Shown here: positions 23,701 through 38,700 of the stretch, piece by piece | Layout of the letters: each line of letters opens with the position of its first letter | Position numbering within the stretch: position 1 is the first letter of the stretch | Assembly (NCBI RefSeq): GCF_963678635.1 | Contig: NC_087064.1 | Location: 74,339,465 to 74,403,464 of the forward strand | Length of the DNA: 64,000 nucleotides | Direction: 5' to 3' | DNA from: Symsagittifera roscoffensis | Taxonomy: Eukaryota; Xenacoelomorpha; Acoela; Convolutidae | Translations under genes and position numbers: made by a program | The notes under the pieces: model-generated | The model's input: only the letters and a program-made list of their open reading frames with translations | What the model was told of the DNA's origin: nothing | Databases searched by the model: none

Positions 23701-26700
23701 AAAATTGTTTTGTTCATTTTGTCATTTGTATGTTTCCGTCTTGTTGTCGTAGAGAGTAACTTCAAAAGCTCGTATACGTGTAACTCATTGATAAAAAGTG
23801 CCCTGTGTTTTTGATGCCCTAACTTATTGTGTTTTAATATGGCAAAATGCAAACGAACTTACAATATTTTGTTGAAATTGCAGATTTCTTAGGGCGGTTT
23901 TCTTGTCAACTCCGGATACTGAGTTACCTTATTGATTCATTAGTTGAATAAACGGCTCGTATTTTTCAGATGAGATGAGAAATTGTCGTGCTTGACAAAA
24001 AAATAAAAATGCATCGATTGCATTTTTTTAAAATAATTTTTGTTATATTGTCATTTTGATCCAGTTTTAATCCCAAATCATTGATGGCTTTTATTAAGTT
24101 ATGTTGTGTTTTTGTTGCCGTTTAAACTTTCAAAGTAATCATTAGTAATCATTACATTATTAATCAGGTGTTTTTTTTGCTCGTTGTAAGTTTTTAAATT
24201 TTCATCCACTCTAATTTTCATTCCAAGTCTTTATTAAGTTCTGTAGTTTTGCTAACTGGTTCAAAAGCATGCGAGAATACATCCGCTGTTCTGTGATACA
24301 ATGAGAATTTCGTTGATATAAATACAAAATTTTCTTTCGAAATATTGTTTCCCGATAATGATAAGCGACTATAATTGTTCCGACTTTCGATACGAAAGTA
24401 ACGGAATATTTGTGCTCGGGGTGGGTTTTTTTTCCTCACACAAATTTCGACTTTTTAACTAGCCATTTTTGAGGGAATTTTCTTATATCATTCGTCGAAA
24501 GCTATTGTTGTCCTGAGCTCAAATTTGAAAAGATATTTCACCTGTGATCATTTTTTGTAAAGTTATGGGGGTTTAAAGATTGCCATTTCGGCCAATTTGG
24601 GACAATTAACGCGCGATATATATTTCGCACTATTAACGCGTGAGCGGAGAATTAATCCGTCTTAAAATCGTTCCAAATTGGTTGAAAGAAGCTTATTTGC
24701 CATAAGTGATTTGTTACAAGGAGCGAAATCTATTCTTTTATACTTTGTATGGTGTGTGGGGGGATAATTTTCATAAAAAGTTTCAAATTTCAGAAAAAAG
24801 TTTTTTCTTTTTATTTTAAGTCTATTTTTATCCCAAATTTATCCATAAATGACTAATTGTCTAGAATTTTTTCATAACTTTGAGCATAATTTTTAACAGT
24901 TGAAGAATTTGATTCAGTAGTGGATTTATGGGGATTGGTTCCCCCCTCAGGAATTCAAATTCCCAACCGCCCAAAGATTATCTCCTTTGATACTCTCTTA
25001 CGATATCTAGTTTTCTAACCGATCCTTGTCTAGCCGACCCCAGTTTTTCTTGAGGCGCCTTCGGTGCCATTATAAATTAATTTTGAGGAGGAATCTCGTG
25101 CCAGAAAAACGCATTTTTTGATAAAAACCGTTCAAATTATGCCTAAAAACGTCGTTTTTAACCAATATTTTCAAAAATTTCTTGTGGCGCGAAAAAAGTT
25201 CTTTATGGTGATTTGGGAAAGCTGAGAAAATAAATTTGGTCAAACTAATATGAAAAAATTAGTTTTAAGTAACAACTTTTAATCTTATTCACCCGACAAG
25301 AAAAAAAAACAGTACCTGCGAGGTTCCTTGAATGCACATGCGGTCATCGAATGACCTTCGGAATTCGGGTTTGTCTCGATAACTGTCGGCACTCTTCCAA
25401 GCCGGGTGGGATCTGTCTCCGAAGCTTGACCTCCGGTTATCGTGACCTTGATCTCCCGGCAGGAGCATGTTGATGATACTTGGGGGTCCAAGTCCCCCTC
25501 CCGGTTGGAACTGAGGCACTGTGAGGAACTCTTGACTGCGTCTGGGAGAACTGTGGACTAGAGTACTGAAATGAAATAAAATTGATTTCATACAAACATC
25601 AATCATCACAATACAAGTTGTATTTTATCAATAAATGCCAAGTAAAAGAACAGAATCAAGTATTCTTCACATCAGGGGTGGAGCTAGGCGTTTCTCGATT
25701 CTCGAGGGGGATTCTAAAAATCGTTTGAAAATTTTGTCGACTCTTTTATTTTAGTCGACCAAATTGAATTCCTGGGCGCTCCCCTTGAAAATTAGTATAG
25801 GTATTGTCGCCGAAGACGCCTTCAGAAAATATTTTGTGTCGGTCGGCCGAAATTGGATCTCATAAAATAAGACCAAGGGGTGGGGCTTTGGGCTTTGAAA
25901 CGATTGAATGCAACCTTGAGAGGGGGTCTGTTTTGGTGAGAGAGGTAAAAAAAGAAAAAAGATAGTTTCAAATAGTTTAAAAAAAAACAGGTTCAACAAA
26001 CCTGATTGAAGCTTCGTTAGTTGCATCTGAATTACTGTTTTTGTCTACACAAGTTGAGTGATGTTTGCGAAAAACTTTTCCACTTTTTCGCCGTCCTCTA
26101 TTTTCATCACCCTCATCTCTCAATTCAGTTTTTCCCGAGTTCCCCCCACATGTCGAGAACACCTCGCCCATGTCGAAAGTCCTCGACACTGTGATCGGAG
26201 GGGTCCTGGGATTTAAGTGGCTCCTCGAAACTACTTCCGATCTTGGATCTAGGTTGCCGATGTTGTCGTAGATTGTGGGAAAATTCCGAGAGGGTTTTGC
26301 GATGTTGCTCAAAAATTTATCCCGCGAATTGGCAACCGTCGGTGCAATTTGCGCTTGTCGGGTAAGGTTAGGACGGTTCTTCTTTTGAAGTTTTGAATCC
26401 TCCCGGAAGCTGAAACAAAAAATAAGTGTTCGTTGTCGTTTTGTACTTTATAGATGTCGTAGATAGTCGCTAAAATTGTCTAGAAAAAGAACCTCCATTT
26501 TCAAGATCAAAAAAATTTAAATTGGTATTTTCAACGGCCTACGTTTTGGCCAACAAGCTAAAACCGTAAGCGTTCCTAAAATAATATCACGTGTGGAAAG
26601 CGGGTCAATAAAATAAAACCAAAAAAAAAAAGAATTTAGTTGCTAAATTGTTAAATAAAGTAGATTTTTTTTCATTTTTTTTTTCAGAGTTTTTGTACAG

Positions 26701-29700
26701 CCGTAAAACAATTTTCAATGATTTTGCGAAGAATCAAATTCTTCTTGTTTCTAAACTTGCATATGTGAGCGTTTCAGTCGCTCATAAAAAATTTCAAACT
26801 AAAACTTTTTCGTATTAAAAATAGAAATATTCATTAATGGAAGTTTTTCTTCATAGAAACTTGAAGGATTTTTGAAATGCCGATGGAATCCAAAGAGAAT
26901 ATCGGCAAATACTTGGCGATTAAAATGAATTGTGAGAGCACTCACCTTCTATTGTGTCTGTCTGAAAACGAGTGCCTCAAATTTGTATTCTGACTGTTCT
27001 CTTGAAGATTGTGATTGGCAGGATTGAACTCGTTTCGGTGGTCGAACGAAGCAAGTGACCCCCCACTGGTCACAAGAGGGTATAGAGGATACTTTGCCAA
27101 AGGATGTGACAAGGATAGCTGCTCGTTGTCGTAACTAGCTATACCCTGATTATAACTAGAATTCCCCTGGTTATAACTAGAAGTAGCCTGCGTAATTTGG
27201 CTGTGAGAGATAAGATTGGCCAAGCGGTAATCTGGTAGTTGCTTATCTGGCTGGGAAAGAGACAAGTCTTGCCATGATTCCTGGGGACTAATCGAACCAA
27301 CATCCTTGTGGAGTCTTTTGCTTTTCGTTCTAACTGACTGGCGATTTGAGTCTCGCTTGAAGTTACCACGTGACGGTTGGTAGCTGTTCGGGGTAACCAA
27401 TTGATGCCCAATTAAGGATGATGCATCAGCGGCCGGAGGAAAATTGGGCTGTGATATATGAGGAAAATAATCGCGCCTTGAGTAACCAAATTTGTCTTCT
27501 TTGTTATTTTCCAACTGGGTCGCAAAATCAGGTGCGATTTCCTCACATTTATACACTAGGTGGTGAGGTAAAAATTGGTTTGTAAAATCTCTTTTATGAG
27601 GCAAAAAGGTTGAATTAAGGCTTTTATTTTGCAGCTTGTTCTCAGTAGATGCTGATAAATCAATGCTTTTTGCAGTGTGCTGTATCTTGTTATGTTTTTG
27701 ATACTGTCGTTGGGGCGAGTCGCATTCGGAGCGGGACTTTTCAATACAACGGGGGGCTGATTTTTGTCCTGAGAATTCTTCTTGTTCACTTACGCTTAAA
27801 GTGTTTTTGTTCGATTTTCGTGAACTCTTTTTTTTATCACAATCCCGATTATTAGATTTTACTGCGTAATTGGAGCTAAAATTATCAGAATTTTCTAAAT
27901 ACAGCCTGAATGATTTGTAGTCTCTAATTTCAGTCGAAGTTTCCGACTTGTCACAGCTTTTTGGCTGGTAAAAATGGGTGCTTCTACTTGAATGATCCTT
28001 CGAAAAACTTTGCGATTGACAACTTTGATTTTCAGATAAAAAATTGTACGAATGTCTGCGATTGAAATCATTTTTAGCGTCAAGACTTTCGTTCTCTTCA
28101 AGCTCACGGGACAAATTTGGGAAGTCGTCTTTAATCTTGTCAATATTTTGCAAACTTTCTTCGGATTTCAAGTTTACAGAATCAAAGTAAGCCCCATCAA
28201 AAGAACGAGTGAACTGATTTAAAGGGCGTCGGTTTCTGTAATGTTTCAAGAGCTTGTCTTCCGCGTTGAAAATTTCCCCTTGTTCGGTATAACTCAATTC
28301 TTTTTCATTTTCATCAGCTTCGTCGTCTATCGAACTTTGACTTTCGTTAAATTTAGTCACGACGAATGAAGGAAGCAAATTATCTGCAGCAAACAAAAAA
28401 AACAATTAAAGACCGGGCTAATCAAAAGAGCAAAAACCTGATCAAACTTATTCTGCTTTCGTATTTCCAAGTTCTAAAATTCAAGTGCAATTTTCAAACA
28501 CAAGTTTAAATGTAATTTGAAAGACAACAGAATGATTATGTGGGCTGAAAAATAGATTTAAGCAAAAGAGTAGGAAGAATTTTTAATTTATGGCAAGAAA
28601 AAGCTTTTAAAGCCGTTAATAAGCCATTCTAATCTACGAAACGGTAGCTGTATACTCTGATATTTGTCTCTCATTATATATTAGGACTGCCTACTAAGTA
28701 TTTCTCCGTGGCAGACGGAATGTCCTGTTGATCTGGGGCTGAGAGGGGGAAAGAGCTCTCCGGTCAGGGGGATTTCAGTGACATTTAATAAATTATTGAG
28801 ACTCGATTTGAAGAGAAGCTGAAGACTATGAAGACAGATTTATGAACAAATAGTTGTAAAATATGAAGGATTTGAGAGATGTTGTTCTGCAGATGAAATA
28901 GTGGGCAGAATTGGGGGAGGCGGGAGGGGACGGGGGTGGTTTTGGAAACAAAACAGAATCCAAATAAAAACAGAATGAAATAGAGATGAAAAAAAGTAGA
29001 GGGGTTGGTGCTAGGGGTTTTGGAAACAGAATGAAAAAAAAAGTAGAGGGGTTTGTGCTAGGGGTTTTGGAAACAGAATGAAAAAAAAATAGAGGTGTTG
29101 GTGTTAGGGGTTGAAAATGGGCACTTACTTTGAGATGAGGCTTTTCTGTTGCGGTTTTTCCCGCTGATGGAGTCACACTGTTCTTTCTTGTCGCTCTCAT
29201 GTGAGTTTGCGCTTAACGAGACTCTAAGCAACAAAAAACGAACACTTATCTAAGTTTTAATTAAGCTAGATGCTATCATGACACTTAACTAGATGCTCCA
29301 GATCTTATCTAGATGTTATCTAGATGTTCTAAATGTTATCTAGAAGCTATCTAGATGCTATCTAGATGCTATCTAGATGTTATCTAGTTGTTATCTAGAA
29401 GCTATCTAGATGCTATCTAGATGCTATCTAGATGCTATCTAGAAGCTATCTAGATGCTATCTAGATGCTATCTAGATGCTATCTAGATGCTATCTAGATG
29501 TTATCTAGATGCTATCTAGATGCTATCTAGATGCTATCTAGATGCTATCTAGATGCTATCTAGATGCTATCTAGAAGCTATCTAGATGCTATCTAGATGC
29601 TATCTAGATGCTATCTAGATGCTATCTAGATGCTATCTAGATGCTATCTAGATGCTATCTAGATGCTATCTAGATGCTATCTAGATGTTATCTAGATGCT

Positions 29701-32700
29701 ATCTAGATGCTATAATGTCAACTAGATGACACTTCACAAATAAGAAACTCCGATTGCAGCATCTACCTTTATGACTCACAACTGCCAAACCTAAATGCCA
29801 TCTGAAACTTACAGCTATAGAAATTACCATGTAATATACAACGTTGACATTTACAAGATGACATTTAGTTGACATTTAAGGTGGATTGTAGGCGTAAAGG
29901 GTAATCAATAGTGAACCCAGTTTTTATTTATAATTTTATTATAACCAACATGGCATGGAATACTAATAAAAATCAACCTATATTATTTTTTTCCACAAAA
30001 CCACATCGTACAAATATATAAGTTCAATTTGAACTGCGCTTTTTCAAACTCAATTTCATTTTTGTGCGCGCTCTTTAATGTTCCCTAGTGAACAGGGGCA
30101 TATTTAGGATTTTACGAGTGCAAACAATTGTTGCATTTTTTTAAGTGAAATACCAATTTAAAACTATGAAATTGCTGCCAAAATAGTCTAAAATATGGCA
30201 TTACCTTTTGGATCAAAAACAGCATATAAATTTGTTCCCAAAAATATGCAAATACTGAAAGTTTATCAATGTTTTGATATATGGACTATGGTGACCAAGA
30301 CTTGGGTTTCACAATTGAGTATGTTGAGTTTTACCATCAAAATCAAAAAATAAAAAGATTCATTTCTTTTCACAAAAACCAGCGGATATAATACCAGTTT
30401 TTGAAGAGAAAAGTCTATGGAACAATATTTGCTTTAAAAACTTGACGAGGTAGATGAAATTTTTTTAAAAAAAATCTCTGCTTACGCGTTATTAGGGTAA
30501 GTATATCGCGCCTTAATTCTCCCAAGTTGGCTAAATCGGCAATTTTTAAACCCCCATAAAAAGAGGAGAATCAAGAGAAATTTATTGTGTTTAGACTGCG
30601 TACTTTAGTGGATACAATCTAATACAACGGTATCTAAGTCAATGAGGGATTGCATCATAAAACACTCGCTTGAAATTGTTTCCAATTGTCGCTTGATAGT
30701 TTAAACTATTTGCTCTGCTCGAACTAGAGTTTCAGTGACTAAAACTTATTTTCCAAGTGATTGAATTTATAGTTCTTCTGCACATTTTTTCAATTTTCAA
30801 AATGTCGCAGAAAAAATCAAAAAATTCCATGCATATCTTTTTTGAGGTTTTGAATTTTAAACAGGCCACATTTTGGTAACATGCGAGCATATTGAAAAAA
30901 TAGCACAAAAATCAGTTAGCAAAGTCAGTAGATTAAACTGCGCTCGGTGTCAAAGTTCTAATTGAAAACACTTTAACTTTTGAAACACTCAATTGAAAAC
31001 ACTCTAATGTTTAGTATAAAAAATAACACTAAAATTTACAAAAAAATGATTCGTTGACAAACAAAAAACATTAAACTCACTGATTTTGATTATCGCAAAA
31101 TGGAGAGTTTTTGGTTTGAATCCGATAGATAAGTTTCGGCCTAAGATAGATTTTTTAATTATTCAAAACAATTTTTGAGTACCAGTTTCAAAGGCTTAAA
31201 ACTGCTCTAAGAAAACATTAACTTTTGTAAGTTTTTGAAGTTCGATTGCAGCCAGTTATGTAAACTTAAGATCATACGTGCGCAAGAATCAATTTTTTTC
31301 GTCTGGCCATAATCGAGAAAAATAAAGAGAAGCTTTCTAAAAACAAAAAACAATCTCATTTAAATTCTGTTGGAAAGGTCATATCAACTTTTGTTTACTT
31401 TTTACAACTATTTAATTTCAAATTCATTATCTTTGCAAACTAAAAATGTATTGATTAAATCACTAAAGCAAATGAAAAAGAAGCATATTGGATTTTGAAT
31501 CGAAAATTTCACTTATCGTACGATGGCATCAGTTCAAAATTTAAACAAATTGATGAGATAATTTTTCCAATAGATTTTAAATTTGTTTGTTTCTGTTTCT
31601 GTTTGTGGTTCTATAAAATTGCCTTGATGAAAAACTAGTAGTTTCTTACGCCCCATGGTCTCGCAAGGACCTGACTGGCTATATTCGAGCTCCATAAATT
31701 AACAAAAAAATTGTTTCTGGCAGAATAATTTTGAATATTTGATTGCAGGGCATCCACATTTCCCCGGTCGCATCAAAAACTGTATCAAAATTTGATAATT
31801 TAGCGGTCATAATTTATCGTTCGGAAGTTTTCGATTTTGCAAAATTGTTCATAAATGTGACCAAATAAAGTTTTAAAACAGTTCTCAAATGAATAAAGTT
31901 ACTAATTTGAATTCAAAACAGATTAAAGCGGCATTTTTATTTGATTGAGTGTAATTTGAACAATTCTAATTTTTTTTTGACAAAAAAAGGGTTTTAACGA
32001 ATAAAAACAACAAAAAAACTTACGTTTTAATCAATTTTTTCACTTTCAGTCTGCTCTTATATCTTAGATAAATTAGAGTTCATTTAAGAAATCATTCTTT
32101 CAAAACACCTTCATAAATCTCTCGTAGTAAATTGAAAAACTTTTCAACTCATACACCATCCATAATGATTTTGCTGTCCAGTTTCTACTTTTGTTAAAAA
32201 AAAACCAAGATGCTACCACTTTTGATAGACTCAATCGAACTTTTTCTGAAAATTGTTGTTGCTCCAGTTTTTTAAGATATCTTTAGTAGTGTACCAAAGA
32301 CCAAAATTGCTTTAAGTAGGCTTCACATGGGTATTGTGAATTACCACATGCGCTTAATCCAAAAACATTCTCAACTCATGAATCAAAAAAATCTACTCAT
32401 GGATCATTGATAAAGGTTTGGCTGTCCGATTTTTATAATCTTCAAAAAAAAATTTAAATTTGAGCTCTTTTAGTTTAAGTATAATTTTTTTTTATTTCTT
32501 CGTCATTTTTTTATTTGATATTTGATTTGAAAGCAAAACAAGACTGCCCGTATCAGAGTCAGAGTGAGGCCCTGAGTAATCCACTACAAACCAATGTCTA
32601 TGGAGCAGCTTTCACGTTAAAAATTGATGAACAATCCCAAAAAAATAACAATTTTTTAAGGTTCTTTTTAAAATTTTGTGCAAAAGTTCAATGTGATAAA

Positions 32701-35700
32701 AAATTAGTTAGAATTCACTTAAAACGTCATTCGTTTCAAAAGCCCTTCATAAATCTGCAAACTTCAATTAAAAAGTTTTATTTTTATTTTTCAGAGATGT
32801 TTGATAGCTTTATGTTTACGTAGTAATAATGTTCCAATTATAATATTCTCATAACAGCAAATTTTCAATGATAAAGTATCATTTTAAAATACAATCAATT
32901 GCTAGATGTTTTAACAGACCAAAAAGCATGCCTTCATTCAGTCTGGAACGATTTCATTGCGTGTTTTTTCTCTGCTTGCTTGCAAATTGCACGAAATGGA
33001 ATTCGCATCAATTGTCTCATTGTGACCAAATTGGCAACATTTAAACCTTCTGTATAAATAATCACAAGTGAAATATAGATTTTTTGAAATTTAGTCAAAA
33101 ATTGTTACATAAAGAGACAACTTTTTTTTGCAGAAAAAACCACAAATATTACGTCACTTTCTTCGAAATTCAATTTCGAAGAAGTGACCAATTGTTTGCA
33201 ATTTTTGACGGTCGGAACAATAGGTTTGGACGTTTGAACAAAAAATTCTTTTTAAAAAGCTGTTGATTCTTTTAAAAAGCTGACAAAATGTTCTTTTTTC
33301 TTCTTTATTTTGTCAAATGAGTCGTTAAAAAACTCAAACCAATTTTGTCCAGACTGTTTTCTTTGAAACACTCACAACTATTTCGCGTCCGAGTGCACTG
33401 ATCTTTTGCTATCTTCAAAGCATTTTTACCACCACACTTTTTTTCCTCGCATACCAAAATTTTCCTTGTTGTTCCAACATGCCAAGAAAATGCGGAATAG
33501 TTTTGCTTGGTGTGGTTTTTTGAATCGGTCAGTTTTCGACTTGTTAAGTAAGCGTTTTTGACGGAAATTTTTTAAGACCATGTGAAAGATTTTGTTATTT
33601 TAAGCTCAAATTTAAAAAAATATATTTCACCTGAGATCATTTTTTTTGTAAGTTACGGGCGTTTGAAAATTGCAATTTTGGCCGATTTGGAATAATTAAA
33701 GTGTGATATATTACGTTTTAATAACACGTGTAAGGAGTGAATGCATTCCAATTTGAATTGAGCTAAATAATTTAATCCATCATAATACGAGACGCTAAAC
33801 ACACCCTTAGTTTTTTACATATCGTTTGGGGCGATAAAATGAAGAAAAATTGAAAATAAAAATGTTCTTTTTTCTTCTTTATTTTGTCAATTATTCATTA
33901 AAAAACGTTTCAATTGGCCTTAAGTGCAGTCGGAACAATTAGGGTTTTGCCTAACATAACGAAATATATTGCACATAAATTATCCCAAATTGGCAGTTTT
34001 TAATCATTCCAAATTACCAAGTTGGAATGCAGGTAATTTCTGTTAATTTTTTGAGCGCAATCTATTGATATATTTCAGACTAGAATAGGCATCAAAGTTA
34101 GCTACTTAAAAAGACAAACTTTGGTTGAAGATAAAAACTTACCGAATCCAATTATTTTTCTGTAAACATAGAAAATAATTGTGTTCGGCTTAAGTACTCT
34201 TCGAAGGTCAGATTAAAATGTAAGTTTGAAATGCATTGGTATCAGGTTTTGATACTAATTGGACTAATCGTAGTCATAAATCTCAATTTTCAGTGGTTAA
34301 TTGGCGTAGTCAGAAGTATGCCCCTCTTTTGGGCTCGCAGTCGTGAAGTTGACTCGCAGTCGTGATTACAATCAAACGTTACAAATAAATGGAAGCTGCA
34401 AAAGAATATTAAAACATATTTAAAAAAAACAGAAAATGGTAATGACTAACTTTTATTTTTGCAGGTTTTTCAAAACTGTGTTTATTCAAGTATCTAACTT
34501 GCAGGGTAATTACCATTTTTAACCATCAAAAAGAAAACTTAGAGCTGAGATAAAAAAGGTCTTACGTTTTTTCGCTGGCGCTTTTGAATGATGTGCCATC
34601 TCCAATTTTATTTGATCTGAACTCCAAATTATCGTCGTCTCGTTTGGTACTGTACTCGTTATTATTGTTGTTGTTTACTTCAACTTCACCCGAATTTTTT
34701 GTTGTTCTATCATTGCCACTATCAACGCTGATGTAGTTATAACTCCGAGTCGAACGGACCCTCTTTTTGCCTTCTGGGGGTCTGAGAGCGTCCTTGACCG
34801 ATAGAAAATTCCTCGTCTCCTTTTTAGCTCTAACTTTTTCTCCTTTAACAGACGTGTCTGGCAGTTGCGAGTCATCGCCGTTGTCGGTTTTGTTCGATGT
34901 GGAGTTTTGGTCTGTTTTGGTCATTTCAGGTATCTGATTTGAGACGGGGTTGAAGGAGTTCGATCTGGAAGATATCATCTGAAGGTGTTTGTAATCCACG
35001 TCTTCTGCTTGTTCCAAGTCTTCTCTAAAATAAAACTACCAGATTGACTTCTAGTCATACAATTTTCATAAACTTAATTTTTCCTGTCATACAATTCCAT
35101 ACAATCTCTTTAATTTAGAAATTTTTGTCAGGAATTTTTGTAGCTACGTAAGCAGGGGCGGATTTAGGGGGGGGCGAAGGGTGGCGGTCGCTCCTTCTCC
35201 TCAGGGATTCGAACCCCTGCCGACCCAAAGGGTCCCCTTTGATACTTTTTAAGAAATCCATTTTTGGCCGACCGACCCTAAAACTTTTCTAAAGGCGCCT
35301 TTGGCGCCAATATATACTAATTTTAAGGGGGAGCGCGCGCCAAAAAAACGCGATTTTTTTGTCAACATTTTTCAAAAAGTGCCCAAAAACGGCTTTTTTG
35401 ACTGTTTTTTCAATTTGGTCGACCTAAAAAAAAAGGGTCGTCAAAATTTTCGAAAGTTTTTGGAAAATCCGCCCCCCCCCCTTGAGAAAATCCTAGATCT
35501 GCCCCTGTAAGTAAGCAAAACTTAAAGTTTATCACAAAATTTTTATAAATGGAAATTGTACGAAAAGCAATTTTTTATGTAACTCAAAATTATATGACAC
35601 GCATTTTTCAACACTGATGCTTTTTTCCAATTGATGCACTTTTCAAACTAAAAACTCAGCATTGTTTTTATCTCAAATTCCTATTTACTGTCAATTTCTG

Positions 35701-38700
35701 ACTCAAGTATTTTTAATATGACACCTTATTGAAATGCCCGCAGAAATTATTTGGGAGAAAAGAGGCGGGCTGAATTCGCATTTCGAAGATCTTACATGAG
35801 CGTACAAGATCTCTTATCGTTAAATCACAAGTCAAAAGCGTTCAGACAGGGTTTTCTTGACGTCAAGAATAGCTTAAGTTTTTTGCGCTGCTGCTGGAAT
35901 TGCAATATGAAAGTTAAAATTACAAAGTTAAAATTACAATTTTCACAACTTAATTTTTCAAAACTTAAAATTAAAAAAATTCCTTCAATTAAAATTAATT
36001 ATGGTTTTCGCTTCCGGCGCTTGCATCTTGTTCCGACCTGATCTACGTAACAATCTCCCCCCTTTCAAGAAAGGGGGGAGAGATTGTTAAGTAGATTACT
36101 TGCAGCGAATTTTCGACCAATCAGAATGCAGCAAAGTTCGAATTTACATACAACGCTCTAGTGCGAATTTACTATTTTTATTTACTGGGGTGGAGATTCT
36201 TTAGTAGAAACAATAGGGGGGGATTGTTTCGGGGGAATAAGACGAGATTTGCAAAAGTAGATATGTTAACATCTGAACTGATAGTGGCAATACAAGCAAT
36301 GAAGAATTTGTTCTAGGAAGTATAACAAAGCGGGCATAATACCATTTACGGTTTTTTAACCTGAAGTTTATTGAACCATGTGCTTAGAGATGCTTCATAA
36401 AGAAACTGATAGTAATAAAATGACCCTTCATTTTTTAAATTCTGATTGTATGAATGTGCTATTTGAGAACCAGAACTGGTTTTGTTGTTTTTTGCCTCTT
36501 ACTTCAGCTACCTCGATTTTTTCTTGTTGATTCCAATCCAATGTTGATAATTTTCAAGCTTGAGAAGACTAAACTGCGGTTATCATTCAACAAAATTCTG
36601 TTAAGGCAATGGTTTTTGCATAGCTCTCATCTTTTAGGAAACACTTTTTTTTCAAAATTTTAAATTAGAGGAGCTTTTAGAGTAAATTGAGTTCTATATA
36701 CTTGTTACTTGCTTGGTAATTTTTTCTACTGCTAACTTATTTTTTAGCATTACCCTTTCGCTTGTTGTACTGTTATTCAAATATTACTAAAATGTTATGG
36801 CATTCAACCCAGAAATCGGACAACTTCATACTTCATTTATTCTTTATTAGTGATTTTTTTTAGTTACTAATTTTTCGAGAAGAAGAAAATTGTTGTAGCA
36901 ATTTTTTGGAGGTTGTAACAAAAAATTTTTAAGAAAAAAGAGAGAATTAATTCTGGAAAAAAAACGAATTCAATTAAGTTTTTAGACATACCATATGCCT
37001 TATTTTTAACTTATCTTAATGCTGTGGAAGTTTTTGACAAATCTACGCATGAAAGTGAAAAAGTATGTAATAAATCACTTTTTTATTTAGCTGAGAAGCT
37101 TTTTGTTTAAATTTATTGTTTTTTAAAATTTTGAAAAGATGTTATGTTAACAATCATTGGAAATATTGAACAAGTGTGAACTTATAACCCTACTTTAACC
37201 CCGATGCAGTTTAACTTTGATTATTTTCTAAATTTCTAAAATTAGTCGTAAAGGCATAAGAATTTCAAAAAAGAAACAATGTTTGGGAACCGATTGCTAT
37301 TAAAGACAACATTTAGAGAACAAAGATGTCATCTTTAAATCATAAAGTTTCCTGAGATTGACAAACTGCACTAACACTGCAAAAATTGTTTGTATATTTT
37401 TTTTCTTCTCCAGAATCGGTTTGTGTTATATTTGATCTGTACCGTCTATAGATTTTGTTTGAGGTATCAAGCAACAGTTTATGTAACAGGTTGGTTAGTT
37501 CCTCAGCCTAAAAGAATTGTTGTTCCGACTTTCGAATATAGAGACGGAACATTTGTGCTCGGGATGGTTTTTTTCTCCAGACAAATTTCGACTTTTTCGC
37601 TAGCAATTTTGGCCTAATTTTTCTTATATTATTCGACTTCAAAATAAGTGCTGCATTTAGCTCAAATACGAATGTTTTTTATACCTGTGAAATAATGGAA
37701 GTTTAAGTTTTGCCCATTTGACCAATTTGGGAGAATAAACGCGCAATATATTTTGTGCTGTTAAGGCGTAAGCGAAGATTTAATCCGAATTGAAAAACGT
37801 TCCAAAATGGATTGAGTCATGCTTTTTGGTCTAATTATTATTTTGCTAGATGCTGCAGATATCTTTTTTTTTGCTTAGAGTGTGGGGAAATAATTTTCTC
37901 AAAAAGAAAACATCAAAAAAAGTTTGAAATTTTTTCAGTTTTGTTTGAAGTTTCATCAGATATTTTATTTTAAATTACTTCATAGAAAATGAGACACAGT
38001 ACGAACATTCAAGGTTCTGATTTGATCTAGCAGTCTTGTTTTTTGTATTGTTCTTTTACTTCAAATCCCTTAAATGATACAGAGGAACAAATTTTTCAAA
38101 ATCATTCTAATTTATTGTTTTCTTTTTTCAAAATTTTGCTCGTAAAATCAGTTCGGTCAACCTTTAAAAAAAGTCGACAAAATTTGACTTTTTTTGAGAA
38201 TCCCACCTCCTCCGCAAAAAAATCCTAGATCCGCCCTTGCTTGCATTTAAATTCATGCTGGTCACACATGTTTGTTTTTATAATAACAAAACAAATTCAC
38301 GCAGCTTACTTTTTTCATTTTTGTTTTATCTCTCAAAGGTTGTGCTACAGTTTTTTTCCATTCTCATCTCTTCAGATATAAAATTTTTTTCCATTCTCAT
38401 CTCTTTGGAAAGTCGAAATCATTTTTCAAAAAAAATTACCAAAACCGACAAGAAGTTTCTCTTCTTATTTTTTTTTGCAAAACACGAATGTTTTGAGCAT
38501 GTTTGCTACTAGGAAAGCTTCCTGTTGCTCTTAAAATGTTATCAGTTTTCTGTTATCATACATATAAAATATACAATTCTACAATATCCCCTACTTAATT
38601 CCCTTTGAGACTATTTTTTGTCGAAGAAAGTGGCGGAATATTTGTGCTCGCGGTTTTTTTTCTCCAAACAAATTTCGGTTTTTAACTAGCCAATCTCGAG

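Noticed and set aside
28826-29200. 124-aa minus-strand ORF over the tandem repeat
   Set aside because: The 95-base exon at 29129-29223 in a different frame matches both neighbouring phases; the ORF reads into the intron repeat.
29295-29713. CRISPR-like array
   Set aside because: It is a continuous 11-bp tandem repeat with no spacers in a eukaryotic intron.
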